Notes: generated from the sequence alone by a model not told the origin. A stretch of DNA of 64,000 nt from Streptomyces colonosanans (GCF_001866645.1 NZ_MLYP01000024.1:1-64000); one strand, 5' to 3'; numbered from the stretch's first letter, positions 19,081 to 28,919 are shown. Translations and numbers: made by a program.

Positions 19081-20088
19081 ATGACGGCACCATTGCGCGA
19101 GCCGGCCGCGGACGCGGCCCCGAGTGCTGCCGAGGAAGCGGCCGAAGTCAGCGCCGACGCGAAGGCCGTACAGGGACGTTCCCTGGGACGGATCGCCTGG
19201 GAGCGGCTCAAGCGGGACAAGCTCGCCCTGACGGGCGGCATCGTCGTTCTCGTGCTGGTTCTGGTCGCGGTCCTCGCCCCGGTGATCACCAACCTGGTCG
19301 GCCAGGACCCCGACGCGTACCACGAGGACATGATCGACGCGCTCTTCGGAACGCCCAAGGGATCCCTCGGCGGCATCAGCGGAGACCACCTCCTCGGTGT
19401 CGAGCCGGTCAACGGCCGCGACATCTTCGCCCGCATCGTCTACGGTTCGCAGATCTCGCTGCTCGTGGGTTTCCTCTCCGCGCTGGTCGCGGTGGTCCTC
19501 GGCACCGTGCTGGGTATCCTCGCCGGCTTCTTCGGCGGCTGGGTGGACTCCGTCATCAGCCGGGTGATGGACGGTCTGCTGGCCTTCCCGCAGCTGCTCT
19601 TCATCATCGCGCTGGTCACCGTCATGCCGAACGAGCTGCTGGGCCTGACGGGCACGGGCGTGCGCGTGTTCGTGATGATCCTGGTCATCGGCTTCTTCGG
19701 CTGGCCCTACATCGGACGCGTGGTGCGCAGTCAGACGCTCTCGATGCGCGAGCGCGAGTATGTCGAGGCGTCCCGTTCGCTGGGCGCCGGGCGCTTGTAC
19801 ATCCTCTTCAAGGAACTGCTGCCGAACCTCGTGGCACCCATCATCGTGTACACGACGATGATGATCCCCACCAACATCCTCACCGAGGCTGCGCTCAGCT
19901 TCCTGGGTGTGGGCGTCAAGCCGCCCACGGCCTCTTGGGGCCAGATGCTCTCGAACGCGATCGACTACTACGACTCGGACCCCATGTACATGGTGATCCC
20001 GGGCGTGGCGATCTTCATCACCGTGCTTGCCTTCAACCTCTTCGGTGACGGCGTGCGCGACGCGCTGGACCCCAAGGGCTCCCGCTGA
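19081..20088 (+). CDS. oppC: oligopeptide ABC transporter permease, OppC type
   Basis: A 335-residue inner-membrane permease subunit. A charged N-terminus of about 45 residues precedes the first membrane helix (LALTGGIVVLVLVLVAVLA); a periplasmic-side loop with the OppC-type segment HLLGVEPVNGRDIFARIVYG follows, then five further helices. The EAA loop that docks with the ATPases reads EYVEASRSLGAGRLYI. It is first in a five-gene rightward run C-A-B-D-F; placing the C-type permease first is less common than A-B-C-D-F. Confidence 0.93.
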   Translation: MTAPLREPAADAAPSAAEEAAEVSADAKAVQGRSLGRIAWERLKRDKLALTGGIVVLVLVLVAVLAPVITNLVGQDPDAYHEDMIDALFGTPKGSLGGISGDHLLGVEPVNGRDIFARIVYGSQISLLVGFLSALVAVVLGTVLGILAGFFGGWVDSVISRVMDGLLAFPQLLFIIALVTVMPNELLGLTGTGVRVFVMILVIGFFGWPYIGRVVRSQTLSMREREYVEASRSLGAGRLYILFKELLPNLVAPIIVYTTMMIPTNILTEAALSFLGVGVKPPTASWGQMLSNAIDYYDSDPMYMVIPGVAIFITVLAFNLFGDGVRDALDPKGSR

Positions 20089-20156
20089 ACTGCCGTACCC
20101 CCAGCGACCCGTGGCATACGCACGGGGTCTCTCATCTATCCGGAGGATCCGAGATC

Positions 20157-21956
20157 GTGACTACCCAACGCACCTCAGGGCGGCGTAAGCAGGCCATGGC
20201 CGCTGCCGCCGTGGTCGCTGCGCTGCTGACCACCGCGGCGTGCGGCGGAGGCGACGACAACAAGAGCGACGGCGGTTCGAAGACCGGCGCGGCCGGCTTC
20301 GACGCCGCCAACAACAAGGTCGCCCAGGCCTCGCTGGCCAAGAAGGGCGGCGAGCTGAAGTTCGCGAGCGCGCAGGACGCCGACTCGTGGGACACCACGC
20401 GCGGTTACTACGGCATGGCGTGGAACTTCATGCGCTACTACAGCCGTCAGCTGGTCACCTACAAGAACGTGCCGGGCAAGGAGGGCGCCGAGCTGCAGCC
20501 CGACCTCGCCACCGACATGGGCAAGCTCTCGGCCGACAAGAAGACGTACACCTTCACCCTGCGTGACGGCATCACCTGGGAGGACGGCAAGCCGATCACC
20601 TCCAAGGACGTCAAGTACGGCATCGAGCGCATGTGGGCCCAGGACGTCCTCTCCGGCGGCCCGGTCTACCTCAGGGACGTGCTCGACCCCAAGGGCAAGT
20701 ACAAGGGCCCGTACAAGGACTCCGACAAGGAGCACCTGGGCCTGAGCGCGATCGACACGCCCGACGAGAAGACGGTCGTCTTCCACCTGCCCGAGGCCAA
20801 CTCGGACTTCCTGCAGATGATCGCGCTGCCCTCGGCGTCCCCGGTCCGCCAGGACAAGGACACCAAGTCCAAGTACATGCTGCACCCGTTCTCCTCCGGT
20901 CCGTACAAGTTCGACTCGTACAGCCCGGGCAAGGACCTGAAGCTGGTCCGCAACGACGCCTGGAAGCAGTCCTCGGACCCGTTCCGCAAGGCGTACCCGG
21001 ACACGGTCAGCATCAAGTTCTTCACCAACGCCAACGTCATGGACCAGCGCCTGATCGCCGGCGAGTACGACCTGGACCTCAACCAGACCGGCATGTCGCC
21101 CCAGGGCCGCACCGTGGCCCTGAAGCAGCACAAGGCCAACCTGGACAACCCGGTCTCCGGCTTCATCCGCTACGCGGTGTTCCCGCAGAACGTCAAGCCG
21201 TTCGACAACATCCACTGCCGCAACGCCGCGATCTACGGCGCGGACCACGTGTCCCTGCAGACCGCGCGCGGTGGCCCGGTCGCCGGTGGCGACATCGCCA
21301 CCAACATGCTGCCGCCGTCCGTGCCGGGCTCCGAGGGCCAGAAGTACGACCCGTACGAGAGCGCCGGCGCGAACAAGAACGGCAACGTCGACAAGGCCAA
21401 GGAAGAACTGAAGGCCTGCGGCAAGCCGGACGGCTTCAGCACCACCATCGCCGTCCGTAACAACAAGCCGGTCGAGGTGGCCACCGCCCAGTCGCTGCAG
21501 GCGTCGCTGAAGAAGGTCGGCATCGACGCCCAGATCGACCAGTTCGACGGTTCGCAGACTGCCGGTGTCATCGGTAGCCCCTCGAACGTGCACAAGAAGA
21601 ACTACGGCATCATCATCATGGGCTGGGGCCCGGACTTCCCGTCCGTCCAGGGCTACGGTCTGCCGATCTGGAACAGCAAGTACATCCTTGACAGCGGCAA
21701 CAACAACTTCGCCATGATCAAGGACAAGTCGATCGACAAGCTGTTCAGCGACTACACCAAGGCGACGGAAGAGTCGAAGCAGACCGAGATCGCCACGCAG
21801 ATCGACCACAAGGTCATGGAGGGCGGCTACTACCTGCCCTTCGTCTACGAGCGGTTCGTCAACTGGCGCGGTGACCGTCTGGCGAACGTCTACACGACCA
21901 ACGCGTACAGCGGTCAGTACGACTTCGTCAACCTCGGCCTGAAGTCAACGAAGTAA
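20157..21956 (+). CDS. oppA: oligopeptide-binding lipoprotein (SBP family 5)
   Basis: A 599-residue extracellular substrate-binding lipoprotein. The signal peptide has RRKQ, a hydrophobic stretch and the lipobox TTAAC with Cys29, followed by a flexible Gly/Asp/Ser linker. The mature part has the DppA/OppA family blocks YTFTLRDGITWEDGKPITSKD-like (residues about 122-142), FSSGPYKF and a C-terminal GYYLPFVYE. GTG start at 20157 with GGAGG eleven bases before it. A strong hairpin follows the stop (22014-22044). Ligand is expected to be peptides but cannot be read from the sequence. Confidence 0.94.
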   Translation: MTTQRTSGRRKQAMAAAAVVAALLTTAACGGGDDNKSDGGSKTGAAGFDAANNKVAQASLAKKGGELKFASAQDADSWDTTRGYYGMAWNFMRYYSRQLVTYKNVPGKEGAELQPDLATDMGKLSADKKTYTFTLRDGITWEDGKPITSKDVKYGIERMWAQDVLSGGPVYLRDVLDPKGKYKGPYKDSDKEHLGLSAIDTPDEKTVVFHLPEANSDFLQMIALPSASPVRQDKDTKSKYMLHPFSSGPYKFDSYSPGKDLKLVRNDAWKQSSDPFRKAYPDTVSIKFFTNANVMDQRLIAGEYDLDLNQTGMSPQGRTVALKQHKANLDNPVSGFIRYAVFPQNVKPFDNIHCRNAAIYGADHVSLQTARGGPVAGGDIATNMLPPSVPGSEGQKYDPYESAGANKNGNVDKAKEELKACGKPDGFSTTIAVRNNKPVEVATAQSLQASLKKVGIDAQIDQFDGSQTAGVIGSPSNVHKKNYGIIIMGWGPDFPSVQGYGLPIWNSKYILDSGNNNFAMIKDKSIDKLFSDYTKATEESKQTEIATQIDHKVMEGGYYLPFVYERFVNWRGDRLANVYTTNAYSGQYDFVNLGLKSTK

Positions 21957-22013
21957 CCCCGGCACACCCGCCGAACGGCACGAAAGGCAGGTGAAGGCCG
22001 GCGCAGCGTGACT

Positions 22014-22044
22014 GCGGACCGCCGGAAGATCTCCGGCGGTCCGC
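22014..22044 (+). terminator. intra-operon hairpin after the binding-protein gene
   Basis: Thirteen base pairs (GCGGACCGCCGGA with TCCGGCGGTCCGC) around a five-base loop, in the 110-base gap between oppA and oppB and with no T-tract. In ABC transporter operons such a hairpin commonly stabilises the binding-protein message or partly stops transcription, giving more binding protein than permease. Pairing seen; role inferred. Confidence 0.7.
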
Positions 22045-22066
22045 GGTCCGCGGCGGGCCGTAAGCT

Positions 22067-23065
22067 GTGCTCGCTTACCTCATCAGGCGGCTGTTCGCCG
22101 CCGCAGTGATGCTTGTGGTCGTCATCCTGGTGATCTTCAGCATCTTCTTCCTCATCCCCAAGTGGGCGGGCGTCGACATCGCCCTGAGCTTTGTGGGCAA
22201 GCAGGCCGACCCTGCCTCCGTCGAGGGGGTGCGGGAGAAGCTGGGCCTGAGCGAACCGATCTACACCCAGGTCTGGATGTTCTTCAAGGGCATCTTCGCC
22301 GGCCGCACCTACTCGTCCGGCGGCGACGTCGTCCACTGCTCCGCGCCGTGCTTCGGCTACTCGTTCAAGAGCGAGCAGGCTGTCTGGCCGGTGCTGACCG
22401 ACCGCTTCCCGGTGACCCTGGGTCTCGCGCTCGGTGCGGCCGTCCTGTGGCTGGTCTTCGGCGTCGCGGCAGGCGTGCTCTCCGCCCTCAAGCGGGGCAG
22501 CCTGTGGGACCGCGGTGCGATGGTCGTCGCCCTCAGCGGTGTCTCGCTGCCCATCTACTTCACCGGTCTGCTCTCGCTGGCGATCTTCAGCTTCGGTCTG
22601 AAATGGATCAAGGCTGAGTACGTGCCCATCGGCCACAGCTTCACCGGCTGGCTCGGCGGCATGATCCTCCCCTGGATCACCCTGGCCTTCCTCTACGCGG
22701 CGATGTACGCCCGGATCACCCGCGCCACCATGCTGGAGATCCTCGGCGAGGACTACATCCGTACCGCCCGCGCCAAGGGCCTGCGCGAGCAGGTCGTCAT
22801 CGGCAAGCACGCCATGCGCTCGACGATGACGCCCATCCTCACGATGCTCGGCATGGACCTCGGCGCGCTGATCGGTGGTGCGGTGCTGACCGAGACCACC
22901 TTCAGCCTGCCCGGCCTGGGCCAGAAGGTCCTCGACGCGATCAAGAACCAGGACCTGCCCTTCATTCTGGGCGTCGTCCTGATCACGTCCCTCGCCGTGC
23001 TCATCGCCAACCTCGTGGTGGACATCCTGTACGCCGTGATCGACCCCCGAGTGAGGCTCTCATGA
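22067..23065 (+). CDS. oppB: oligopeptide ABC transporter permease, OppB type
   Basis: A 332-residue permease. The first helix begins within ten residues of the start (MLAYLIRRLFAAAVMLVVV), typical of OppB/DppB, followed by a large extracytoplasmic loop and five more helices. The EAA loop reads DYIRTARAKGLREQ. GTG start at 22067. Its stop overlaps the oppD start (ATGA), so permease and ATPase are translationally coupled. Confidence 0.93.
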   Translation: MLAYLIRRLFAAAVMLVVVILVIFSIFFLIPKWAGVDIALSFVGKQADPASVEGVREKLGLSEPIYTQVWMFFKGIFAGRTYSSGGDVVHCSAPCFGYSFKSEQAVWPVLTDRFPVTLGLALGAAVLWLVFGVAAGVLSALKRGSLWDRGAMVVALSGVSLPIYFTGLLSLAIFSFGLKWIKAEYVPIGHSFTGWLGGMILPWITLAFLYAAMYARITRATMLEILGEDYIRTARAKGLREQVVIGKHAMRSTMTPILTMLGMDLGALIGGAVLTETTFSLPGLGQKVLDAIKNQDLPFILGVVLITSLAVLIANLVVDILYAVIDPRVRLS

Positions 23066-24159
23066 CCGAACTCAGCAAGAGCGAGGCCGCGATCAACGAG
23101 CCTTCCGTTGCCTCGCCCGCTCCCTCCTCCTTCCTCGAAGTGCGCGACCTCAAGGTGCACTTCCCGACCGACGACGGCCTGGTCAAGTCGGTCGACGGGC
23201 TCAGCTTCCAGCTGGAGAAGGGCAAGACCCTCGGCATCGTGGGCGAGTCGGGCTCCGGTAAGTCCGTCACCTCGCTCGGCATCATGGGTCTGCACACCGC
23301 CGGCCAGTACGGCAAGCGCAAGGCGCAGATCTCCGGCGAGATCTGGCTGAACGGCACCGAGCTGCTGTCCGCCGACCCCGACCACGTGCGCAAGATGCGC
23401 GGCCGTGAGATGGCGATGATCTTCCAGGATCCGCTGTCCGCGCTTCACCCGTACTACACGATCGGCGCGCAGATCGTGGAGGCGTACCGCATCCACCACA
23501 ACGTCGACAAGAAGACCGCCCGCAAGCGGGCGATCGAGATGCTCGAACGGGTGGGCATCCCGCAGCCGGACAAGCGCGTGGACAGCTACCCGCACGAGTT
23601 CTCGGGCGGTATGCGCCAGCGCGCGATGATCGCGATGTCGCTGGTGAACAACCCCGAACTGCTGATCGCGGACGAGCCGACCACCGCCCTCGACGTGACC
23701 GTCCAGGCGCAGATCCTCGACCTCATCCGGGATCTGCAGAAGGAGTTCGGCTCAGCGGTCATCGTCATCACCCACGACCTGGGCGTCGTCGCCGAACTGG
23801 CCGACGACATCCTGGTGATGTACGGCGGGCGCTGTGTGGAGCGGGGCCCGGCCGAGAAGGTGTTCTACGAGCCCCGGCATCCCTACACCTGGGGCCTGCT
23901 CGGTTCGATGCCGCGCCTGGACCGCGAGCAGCAGGAACGCCTGATCCCGGTCAAGGGCTCCCCGCCCTCGCTGATCAACATCCCGTCCGGCTGCGCCTTC
24001 AACCCGCGCTGCCCGTACGCCGACGTCCCCAAGGACAACGTCACCCGCACGGTCCGCCCCGAGCTGACCGAGGTCGGTGGCCGGCACTGGGCCGCCTGCC
24101 ACATGTCGCAGGAGGAGCGGGAGCGGATCTGGACCGAAGAGATTGCGCCCAAGCTGTGA
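23062..24159 (+). CDS. oppD: oligopeptide ABC transporter ATPase, OppD type
   Basis: A 365-residue ATPase. Walker [10 protein letters not shown]-loop [13 protein letters not shown], signature [12 protein letters not shown], Walker [15 protein letters not shown] and switch His in VITHDLGVV are all intact. The C-terminal oligopeptide domain has [14 protein letters not shown] and the [10 protein letters not shown] cysteine segment. About 26 extra residues precede the usual N-terminus. Overlaps its neighbours by four bases on both sides. Confidence 0.95.
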   Translation: MTELSKSEAAINEPSVASPAPSSFLEVRDLKVHFPTDDGLVKSVDGLSFQLEKGKTLGIVGESGSGKSVTSLGIMGLHTAGQYGKRKAQISGEIWLNGTELLSADPDHVRKMRGREMAMIFQDPLSALHPYYTIGAQIVEAYRIHHNVDKKTARKRAIEMLERVGIPQPDKRVDSYPHEFSGGMRQRAMIAMSLVNNPELLIADEPTTALDVTVQAQILDLIRDLQKEFGSAVIVITHDLGVVAELADDILVMYGGRCVERGPAEKVFYEPRHPYTWGLLGSMPRLDREQQERLIPVKGSPPSLINIPSGCAFNPRCPYADVPKDNVTRTVRPELTEVGGRHWAACHMSQEERERIWTEEIAPKL

Positions 24160-25646
24160 GCGAGGACAAAGCTGTGACCATTCCCGCGCAGAGCGATGGT
24201 GCCGCCACCAAGGACGCCGCTCCGGGCGAGGTCCTGCTGAAGGTGACCGGCCTGCAGAAGCACTTCCCGATCAAGAAGGGCCTGCTGCAGCGGCAGGTCG
24301 GTTCGGTGCGTGCGGTCGACGGTCTCGACTTCGAGGTCAGGGCCGGTGAGACCCTCGGAGTCGTCGGCGAGTCCGGCTGCGGCAAGTCGACCATGGGCCG
24401 GCTGATCACCCGGCTGCTCGAACCGACCGGTGGCACGGTGGAGTTCCAGGGCAAGGACATCACGCACCTCGGCGTCGGCGGCATGCGTCCGCTGCGCCGC
24501 GATGTGCAGATGATCTTCCAGGACCCGTACTCGTCGCTGAACCCGCGCCACACCATCGGCACCATCGTCGGCGCTCCCTTCCGGCTCCAGGGCGTCACGC
24601 CCGAGGGCGGGATCAAGAAGGAAGTGCAGCGGCTGCTGTCGGTCGTGGGTCTCAACCCCGAGCACTACAACCGCTACCCGCACGAGTTCTCCGGCGGCCA
24701 GCGCCAGCGCATCGGCATCGCCCGCGCGCTCGCGCTCAAGCCGAAGCTGGTCGTGGCCGACGAGCCGGTCTCCGCGCTGGACGTGTCGATCCAGGCGCAG
24801 GTCGTCAACCTCATGGACGACCTCCAGGAGGAACTGGGCCTGACGTACGTGATCATCGCGCACGACCTCTCGGTCGTCCGGCACGTCTCGGACCGGATCG
24901 CGGTGATGTACCTCGGCAAGATCATGGAGCTGGCCGACCGCGAGTCGCTCTACAAGGCGCCGATGCACCCGTACACCAAGGCGCTGATGTCGGCGGTGCC
25001 GATCCCGGACCCGAGGCGGAAGAACGCCAAGAGCGACCGCATCCTGCTCAGGGGCGACGTCCCCTCGCCGATCGCCCCGCCGAGCGGCTGCCGCTTCCAC
25101 ACCCGGTGCTGGAAGGCGACGGAGATCTGCAAGACGACCGAGCCGCAGCTCAAGGAGCTCAGGCCCGGTCAGCGGGTCGCCTGCCACCACCCGGAGAACT
25201 TCGAGGACCAGGCACCGCAGGACACGGTTCTGCTGTCGGCCGCGAAGAAGGCGGCCGAGTTGGTGGCGGACGAGGTTCTGGCGCAGTCGGCGGAGACGTC
25301 GGCGGCGGTCGCGGCCGAGGTGGAGGCGGAGGCGGAAGCCGCCGCTTCCGAGGAGAAGCCCGCCGCTTCTGAGGGCAAGGGCGCGGCTGCGGCCGGGAAG
25401 CCCGCCGCTTCTGAGGGCAAGGGCGCGGCTGCGGCCGGGAAGCCCGCCGCTTCTGAGGGCAAGGGCGCGGCTGCGGCCGGGAAGCCCGCCGCGTCCGAGG
25501 GCAAGGGCGCGGCTGCGGCCGGGAAGCCCGCCGCGTCCGAGGGCAAGGGTGCCGCGTCCGAGGGCAAGGGTGCCGCTTCCGAGGAGACGGCCGAGGCATC
25601 CGGATCCTCCGAGGAGCCCGAGTCCTCCGGTTCCTCCGAGTCCTGA
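24156..25646 (+). CDS. oppF: oligopeptide ABC transporter ATPase, OppF type, with repetitive C-terminal tail
   Basis: A 496-residue ATPase. The catalytic part (about 22-350) is complete: Walker [23 protein letters not shown], signature [12 protein letters not shown], Walker [15 protein letters not shown], and the C-terminal [12 protein letters not shown] and [14 protein letters not shown]. Usual family length is about 330-350, so the last roughly 130 residues are extra: an Ala/Glu-rich helix, four copies of [14 protein letters not shown] plus a partial fifth, then an acidic Ser/Glu tail ending [10 protein letters not shown]. The tail is predicted disordered. The extension is in frame and followed by a strong terminator, so it is likely real. 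Confidence 0.94.
   Translation: MSEDKAVTIPAQSDGAATKDAAPGEVLLKVTGLQKHFPIKKGLLQRQVGSVRAVDGLDFEVRAGETLGVVGESGCGKSTMGRLITRLLEPTGGTVEFQGKDITHLGVGGMRPLRRDVQMIFQDPYSSLNPRHTIGTIVGAPFRLQGVTPEGGIKKEVQRLLSVVGLNPEHYNRYPHEFSGGQRQRIGIARALALKPKLVVADEPVSALDVSIQAQVVNLMDDLQEELGLTYVIIAHDLSVVRHVSDRIAVMYLGKIMELADRESLYKAPMHPYTKALMSAVPIPDPRRKNAKSDRILLRGDVPSPIAPPSGCRFHTRCWKATEICKTTEPQLKELRPGQRVACHHPENFEDQAPQDTVLLSAAKKAAELVADEVLAQSAETSAAVAAEVEAEAEAAASEEKPAASEGKGAAAAGKPAASEGKGAAAAGKPAASEGKGAAAAGKPAASEGKGAAAAGKPAASEGKGAASEGKGAASEETAEASGSSEEPESSGSSES
25356..25580 (+). repeat. 42-base tandem repeat in the oppF tail
   Basis: Four consecutive 42-base units start at 25356, 25398, 25440 and 25482, each coding [14 protein letters not shown]; a shortened fifth unit and two SEGKGAA pieces run to about 25580. 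The first three units are almost identical at DNA level, the fourth and fifth use GCG TCC in place of GCT TCT, which points to recent slippage or unequal exchange. Copy number probably varies between strains. Confidence 0.92.
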
Positions 25647-25672
25647 CCGTCAGGAGTCACCGTTCGACAGGG

Positions 25673-25709
25673 AAGGAGGCCGTCGCCACCGCGACGGCCT
25701 CCTTCTTTT
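25673..25709 (+). terminator. intrinsic terminator of the opp operon
   Basis: AAGGAGGCCGTCGC (25673-25686), loop CACC, GCGACGGCCTCCTT (25691-25704), then CTTTTTG. A perfect 14-bp stem with a T-tract, the most classical terminator in the window. Confidence 0.95.
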
Positions 25710-25773
25710 TGCTGTCTACTGCGCAATCCCGGTCATTCGATGCCTTCGCCTTGCTTTGTAAGGTGCACACCCT

Positions 25774-26481
25774 GTGGTAGGTGAGAATGTAAAGGTGCTC
25801 CAGCAATTGTTCAGCCCATCCGTCCAGCACACGCTCGACATCATCGGAATCTTCGTCTTCGCGATCTCCGGTGCGCTGCTGGCCGTGCGCAAGAACTTCG
25901 ACGTCTTCGGCATGGCCGTGCTCGCCGAGGTCACCGCGCTGGGCGGCGGGCTGTTCCGGGACCTGGTCATCGGCGCCCCGCCGTCCGCCTTCGCGGACCT
26001 GGGCTACTTCCTGGCCCCGCTGCTCGCCACCGTCCTGGTCTTCTTCCTCCACCCGCAGGTGGAGCGCATCCAGGTGGCCGTCAACATCTTCGACGCGGCC
26101 GGTCTCGGCCTGTTCTGCGTCACCGGCACGACGAAGGCGTACGACCACGGCCTCGGACTCACCTCGTCCGCCGTCCTCGGCCTGGCCACGGCCGTGGGCG
26201 GCGGTGTGCTGCGCGACATACTCGCCAACGAGGTGCCCTCGCTGCTGCGCTGGGACCGCGACCTGTACGCGGTGCCCGCGATCGTCGGCGCCACGATGGT
26301 CGCGCTCTGCATCCGCTACGAGATGCTGACCCCACTCACCTCCGGACTCGCGGCCGTCACCGCTTTCGTGTTGCGCCTGCTCGCGATGCGCTTCCACTGG
26401 CGAGCGCCGCGCGCCTGGAACCGGCGCTCCAATGTGGCTGAGGAAGAGCTCCTGTCGCCTGACCTGTCATCTGCCGGCTGA
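25774..26481 (+). CDS. TRIC-like (UPF0126) membrane protein
   Basis: A 235-residue integral membrane protein with the double UPF0126 repeat: the first has FAISGALLAVRKNFDVFGMAV with ALGGGLFRDLVIG, the second FCVTGTTKAYDHG with AVGGGVLRDILANE. This family includes bacterial TRIC-type cation channels. About seven helices. Two starts are possible, GTG 25774 and GTG 25795; neither has a strong ribosome binding site. The last 125 bases overlap the convergent esterase gene. The cytoplasmic C-terminal tail after the last helix (RWRAPRAWNRRS onward) is what overlaps. Confidence 0.88.
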   Translation: MVGENVKVLQQLFSPSVQHTLDIIGIFVFAISGALLAVRKNFDVFGMAVLAEVTALGGGLFRDLVIGAPPSAFADLGYFLAPLLATVLVFFLHPQVERIQVAVNIFDAAGLGLFCVTGTTKAYDHGLGLTSSAVLGLATAVGGGVLRDILANEVPSLLRWDRDLYAVPAIVGATMVALCIRYEMLTPLTSGLAAVTAFVLRLLAMRFHWRAPRAWNRRSNVAEEELLSPDLSSAG

Positions 26482-27580
26482 GCCAGGTGAACGCCGTAGG
26501 GATCTGCGGCCGCCACACGGCCATGCTGTGGCCGCCGGCGCTGCGCGGGATCAGCACCGCGCGCACCGCCGTCGGCGGCCTGGCGATCTCCGCCAGCGCC
26601 GCGGCCGCCTGGTAGCCGTCACCGGACTCGCCGGAGAGATAGAGCGAGATCCGGGGCGGGGTGCGGTAGTGCTTCAGCAGGTAGTAGGGGTTGTTCTGCC
26701 GCCGCAGCTGGATGCTCTGCGCGGCGAGCGAGTTGCGTTCGCCGATCGGGTCGTTGTAGCCGGACAGGCTGATCGCGGCCCGGTACCGGTCGGGGTGGGC
26801 GACCGCGAGTTTCGCCGCGCAGTGCGCCCCCGCGGAGTAGCCGGCGGCGGCCCAGCCGCCCGGCGCCGACTGGGCGCGGAAGTTGTCCGTCACCATCTTG
26901 GGTACGTCGATGCTGAGCCAGCTGTCGGCGTTCACGGTGCCCGGGATGTTCGCGCAGCCCGTGTCGACCTTGGCGATGAGATTGGTGCGCGGCGCCACCA
27001 GGATGAACGGTGTCACCTGTCCGCTTTGCATCAGCGGCAGCAGCTGCTTGTGCACCTTCATCGATCCGAACCATGCCTTCGCCGAACCCGGGTAGCCCGA
27101 CAGCAGCTCCACGACCGGGAACTTCTTGTTCTTGTAGGCGGGGTCGTCGTACTGCGGCGGCAGCCAGACGTAGACCTCGGCGTCGACGCCCGACACCCGG
27201 CCCTTCAGCTGGGTGACGCGCACCCCGCCGGCCGCGTGCATGTTCGGCCCGTCGGCCTGGGTGAAGGTCTGGTGGACCTTCGGCAGGGCCTTTATCTGGA
27301 TCCCGCCGGTGCCGTCCTTGCCCAGGTCGGCGGCCTGCTGCACATGGTTGCCCGTGCCCAGCAGGTCGGCCCAGTTGTCGTACAGGCTGTTGGCGTTGTT
27401 CACCAGGACGAACACCAAAGTGATCGCGGTGACCTGTGCGAACAGCAACATCAGCACCCGGACGGCGTGGCGCACGACAACCGGGCCGCGGATCCGGGAC
27501 CACAGGAACAGTGGCAGGAGGAGGGCGACCGCCGCGAGGATGATCGACGTGAAGAGGAACGGCGTTCCGGTGAGGCTCAT
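26357..27580 (-). CDS. membrane-anchored esterase of the antigen 85-like alpha/beta hydrolase group
   Basis: A 407-residue protein with two or three N-terminal membrane helices (about 8-65) and an extracytoplasmic hydrolase domain. Nucleophile Ser lies in GYSAGAHCAAKLA, and the catalytic His in GGHSMAVW near the end of the domain. VYVWLPPQYDDP and VVELLSGYPGS match the esterase_D/antigen 85 style in which the substrate is a lipid or ester at the cell surface. The final 33 residues after SRQMTGQ overlap the TRIC-like gene on the other strand and are low-complexity, so the true functional end is close to 26460. Substrate unknown. Confidence 0.83.
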   Translation of the reverse strand: MSLTGTPFLFTSIILAAVALLLPLFLWSRIRGPVVVRHAVRVLMLLFAQVTAITLVFVLVNNANSLYDNWADLLGTGNHVQQAADLGKDGTGGIQIKALPKVHQTFTQADGPNMHAAGGVRVTQLKGRVSGVDAEVYVWLPPQYDDPAYKNKKFPVVELLSGYPGSAKAWFGSMKVHKQLLPLMQSGQVTPFILVAPRTNLIAKVDTGCANIPGTVNADSWLSIDVPKMVTDNFRAQSAPGGWAAAGYSAGAHCAAKLAVAHPDRYRAAISLSGYNDPIGERNSLAAQSIQLRRQNNPYYLLKHYRTPPRISLYLSGESGDGYQAAAALAEIARPPTAVRAVLIPRSAGGHSMAVWRPQIPTAFTWLSRQMTGQATGALPQPHWSAGSRRAALASGSASRAGATRKR

Positions 27581-27802
27581 CGGCTATGAGGCTCTTCCTG
27601 TGAACGGACGGATCGGGCTTTACGCCTTCTCAGAAGGAATCCGCGGGCCGTAGGTTACGGACGAGCGCGGACACTTACCGAGAAATTGCCAAAACCACAC
27701 TCATAGCTGGCCGGAAGCCGCGGTGCGGTGGTTCGACGGAGCGTCACGCAGGCGAAACAACAAAAGCTACTGCTCGGTAATTTCGTGTTGTACTGTTCGG
27801 CT

Positions 27803-28657
27803 ATGTCAGATACCGCACAGGCTGCGCGCGCCGTGATCGGCGACAGTGAGTTCGACCGCGACACCGCGGTCACCCTCCGTGAACCCGGCGTCTACGGCAT
27901 CGACCTCTCGGCCGGCTGGACGATCATCAACGCGGTGAACGGCGGCTATCTGCTGTCCGTCCTGGGTCGTGCCCTCGCGGACGCCCTGCCGCACTCCGAC
28001 CCGTTCACGATCTCCGCGCACTATCTCACCGCGTCCCAGCCGGGCCCCGCGGTGGTCCGTACGGACGTCGTGCGCACCGGCCGCACCCTCTCCACCGGCC
28101 AGGCGTCCCTCTTCCAGTACGACGACGAGGGCCGCGAGGTCGAGAGGATCCGCGTCCTCGCCTCCTATGGCGACCTGGACTCCCTGCCCGACGACGTCCG
28201 TACGAGCGTGAAGCCGCCCTCCTTCCCGCCCATGGAGCAGTGCTTCGGACCCGAAGACGGACCGGCGCCGGTCTCCGGCAGCTCGGCCATCGCCGAACGG
28301 CTGATGCTCAAGCTCGACCCCGCCACGCTGGGCTGGGCGCTCGGGTCGCCGTCCGGGAAGGGCGAGATGAGGGCCTGGTTCGGGCTCGCCGACGGCCGTG
28401 ACGCGGACCCGCTCTCGCTGCTTCTCGCAGTGGACGCGCTGCCGCCCACCGCCTTCGAAATCGGGCTCTCCGGCTGGGTGCCGACCGTCGAGCTGACCGT
28501 GCATGTGCGCTCCCGCCCGGCGCCCGGCCCGCTGCGGGTGTCGATCACCACGCGCAACCTCGCCGGCGGCTTCCTGGAGGAGGACGCCGAGGTGTGGGAC
28601 AGCGCGGACCGCCTGGTCGCCCAGTCCCGCCAGTTGGCGAGGGTCAGGGTGGGCTGA
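27803..28657 (+). CDS. hotdog-fold thioesterase family protein
   Basis: A 284-residue protein with two hotdog-like halves of the acyl-CoA thioesterase TesB-related type (4HBT_3): TIINAVNGGYLLSVLGRAL and DPFTISAHYLTASQPG in the first, LSGWVPTVELTVHVRSRPAPG and ISTTRNLAGG-like strand in the second. I start it at ATG 27803 (MSDTAQAARAV) rather than the upstream ATG 27728, because the intervening sequence has a lower GC content and poor codon use. No Shine-Dalgarno precedes the ATG, so it may be leaderless. Probably hydrolyses acyl-CoA; substrate unknown. Confidence 0.85.
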   Translation: MSDTAQAARAVIGDSEFDRDTAVTLREPGVYGIDLSAGWTIINAVNGGYLLSVLGRALADALPHSDPFTISAHYLTASQPGPAVVRTDVVRTGRTLSTGQASLFQYDDEGREVERIRVLASYGDLDSLPDDVRTSVKPPSFPPMEQCFGPEDGPAPVSGSSAIAERLMLKLDPATLGWALGSPSGKGEMRAWFGLADGRDADPLSLLLAVDALPPTAFEIGLSGWVPTVELTVHVRSRPAPGPLRVSITTRNLAGGFLEEDAEVWDSADRLVAQSRQLARVRVG

Positions 28658-28705
28658 CCCGCACAAGGTGTACGGGTGGTATGTGGGCGGCGTGCTCGGT
28701 GAACG

Positions 28706-28741
28706 GGCGCGCCGCCCACGGTCGTTGTGGGGGCGGCGCCG
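28706..28741 (+). terminator. GC-rich hairpin after the thioesterase gene
   Basis: GGCGCGCCGCCCAC pairs imperfectly with GTGGGGGCGGCGCC around GGTCGTT. No T-tract. Its place 50 bases after the stop suggests a factor-independent or stabilising hairpin. Confidence 0.5.
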
Positions 28742-28919
28742 GTTCGGTCAGTCCATCCAGTGGTTGCGGCCGATGTCGATCAGCAGGGACAGGAGCGCCT
28801 CCCGGCAGCCCGCGGCCCCGGAAGCGCCGTGCGCGGCCGGCCCGGTGCCGGGTGCGCACGGCCCCGGGCCCCTCCGGGGCTGAGGCCGCGAAGGGCAGGC
28901 CCGTAGAATCGGCCTCACC

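Noticed and set aside
25356..25580. CRISPR-like direct repeats
   Set aside because: The 42-base units are contiguous with no spacers and stay in the oppF reading frame.
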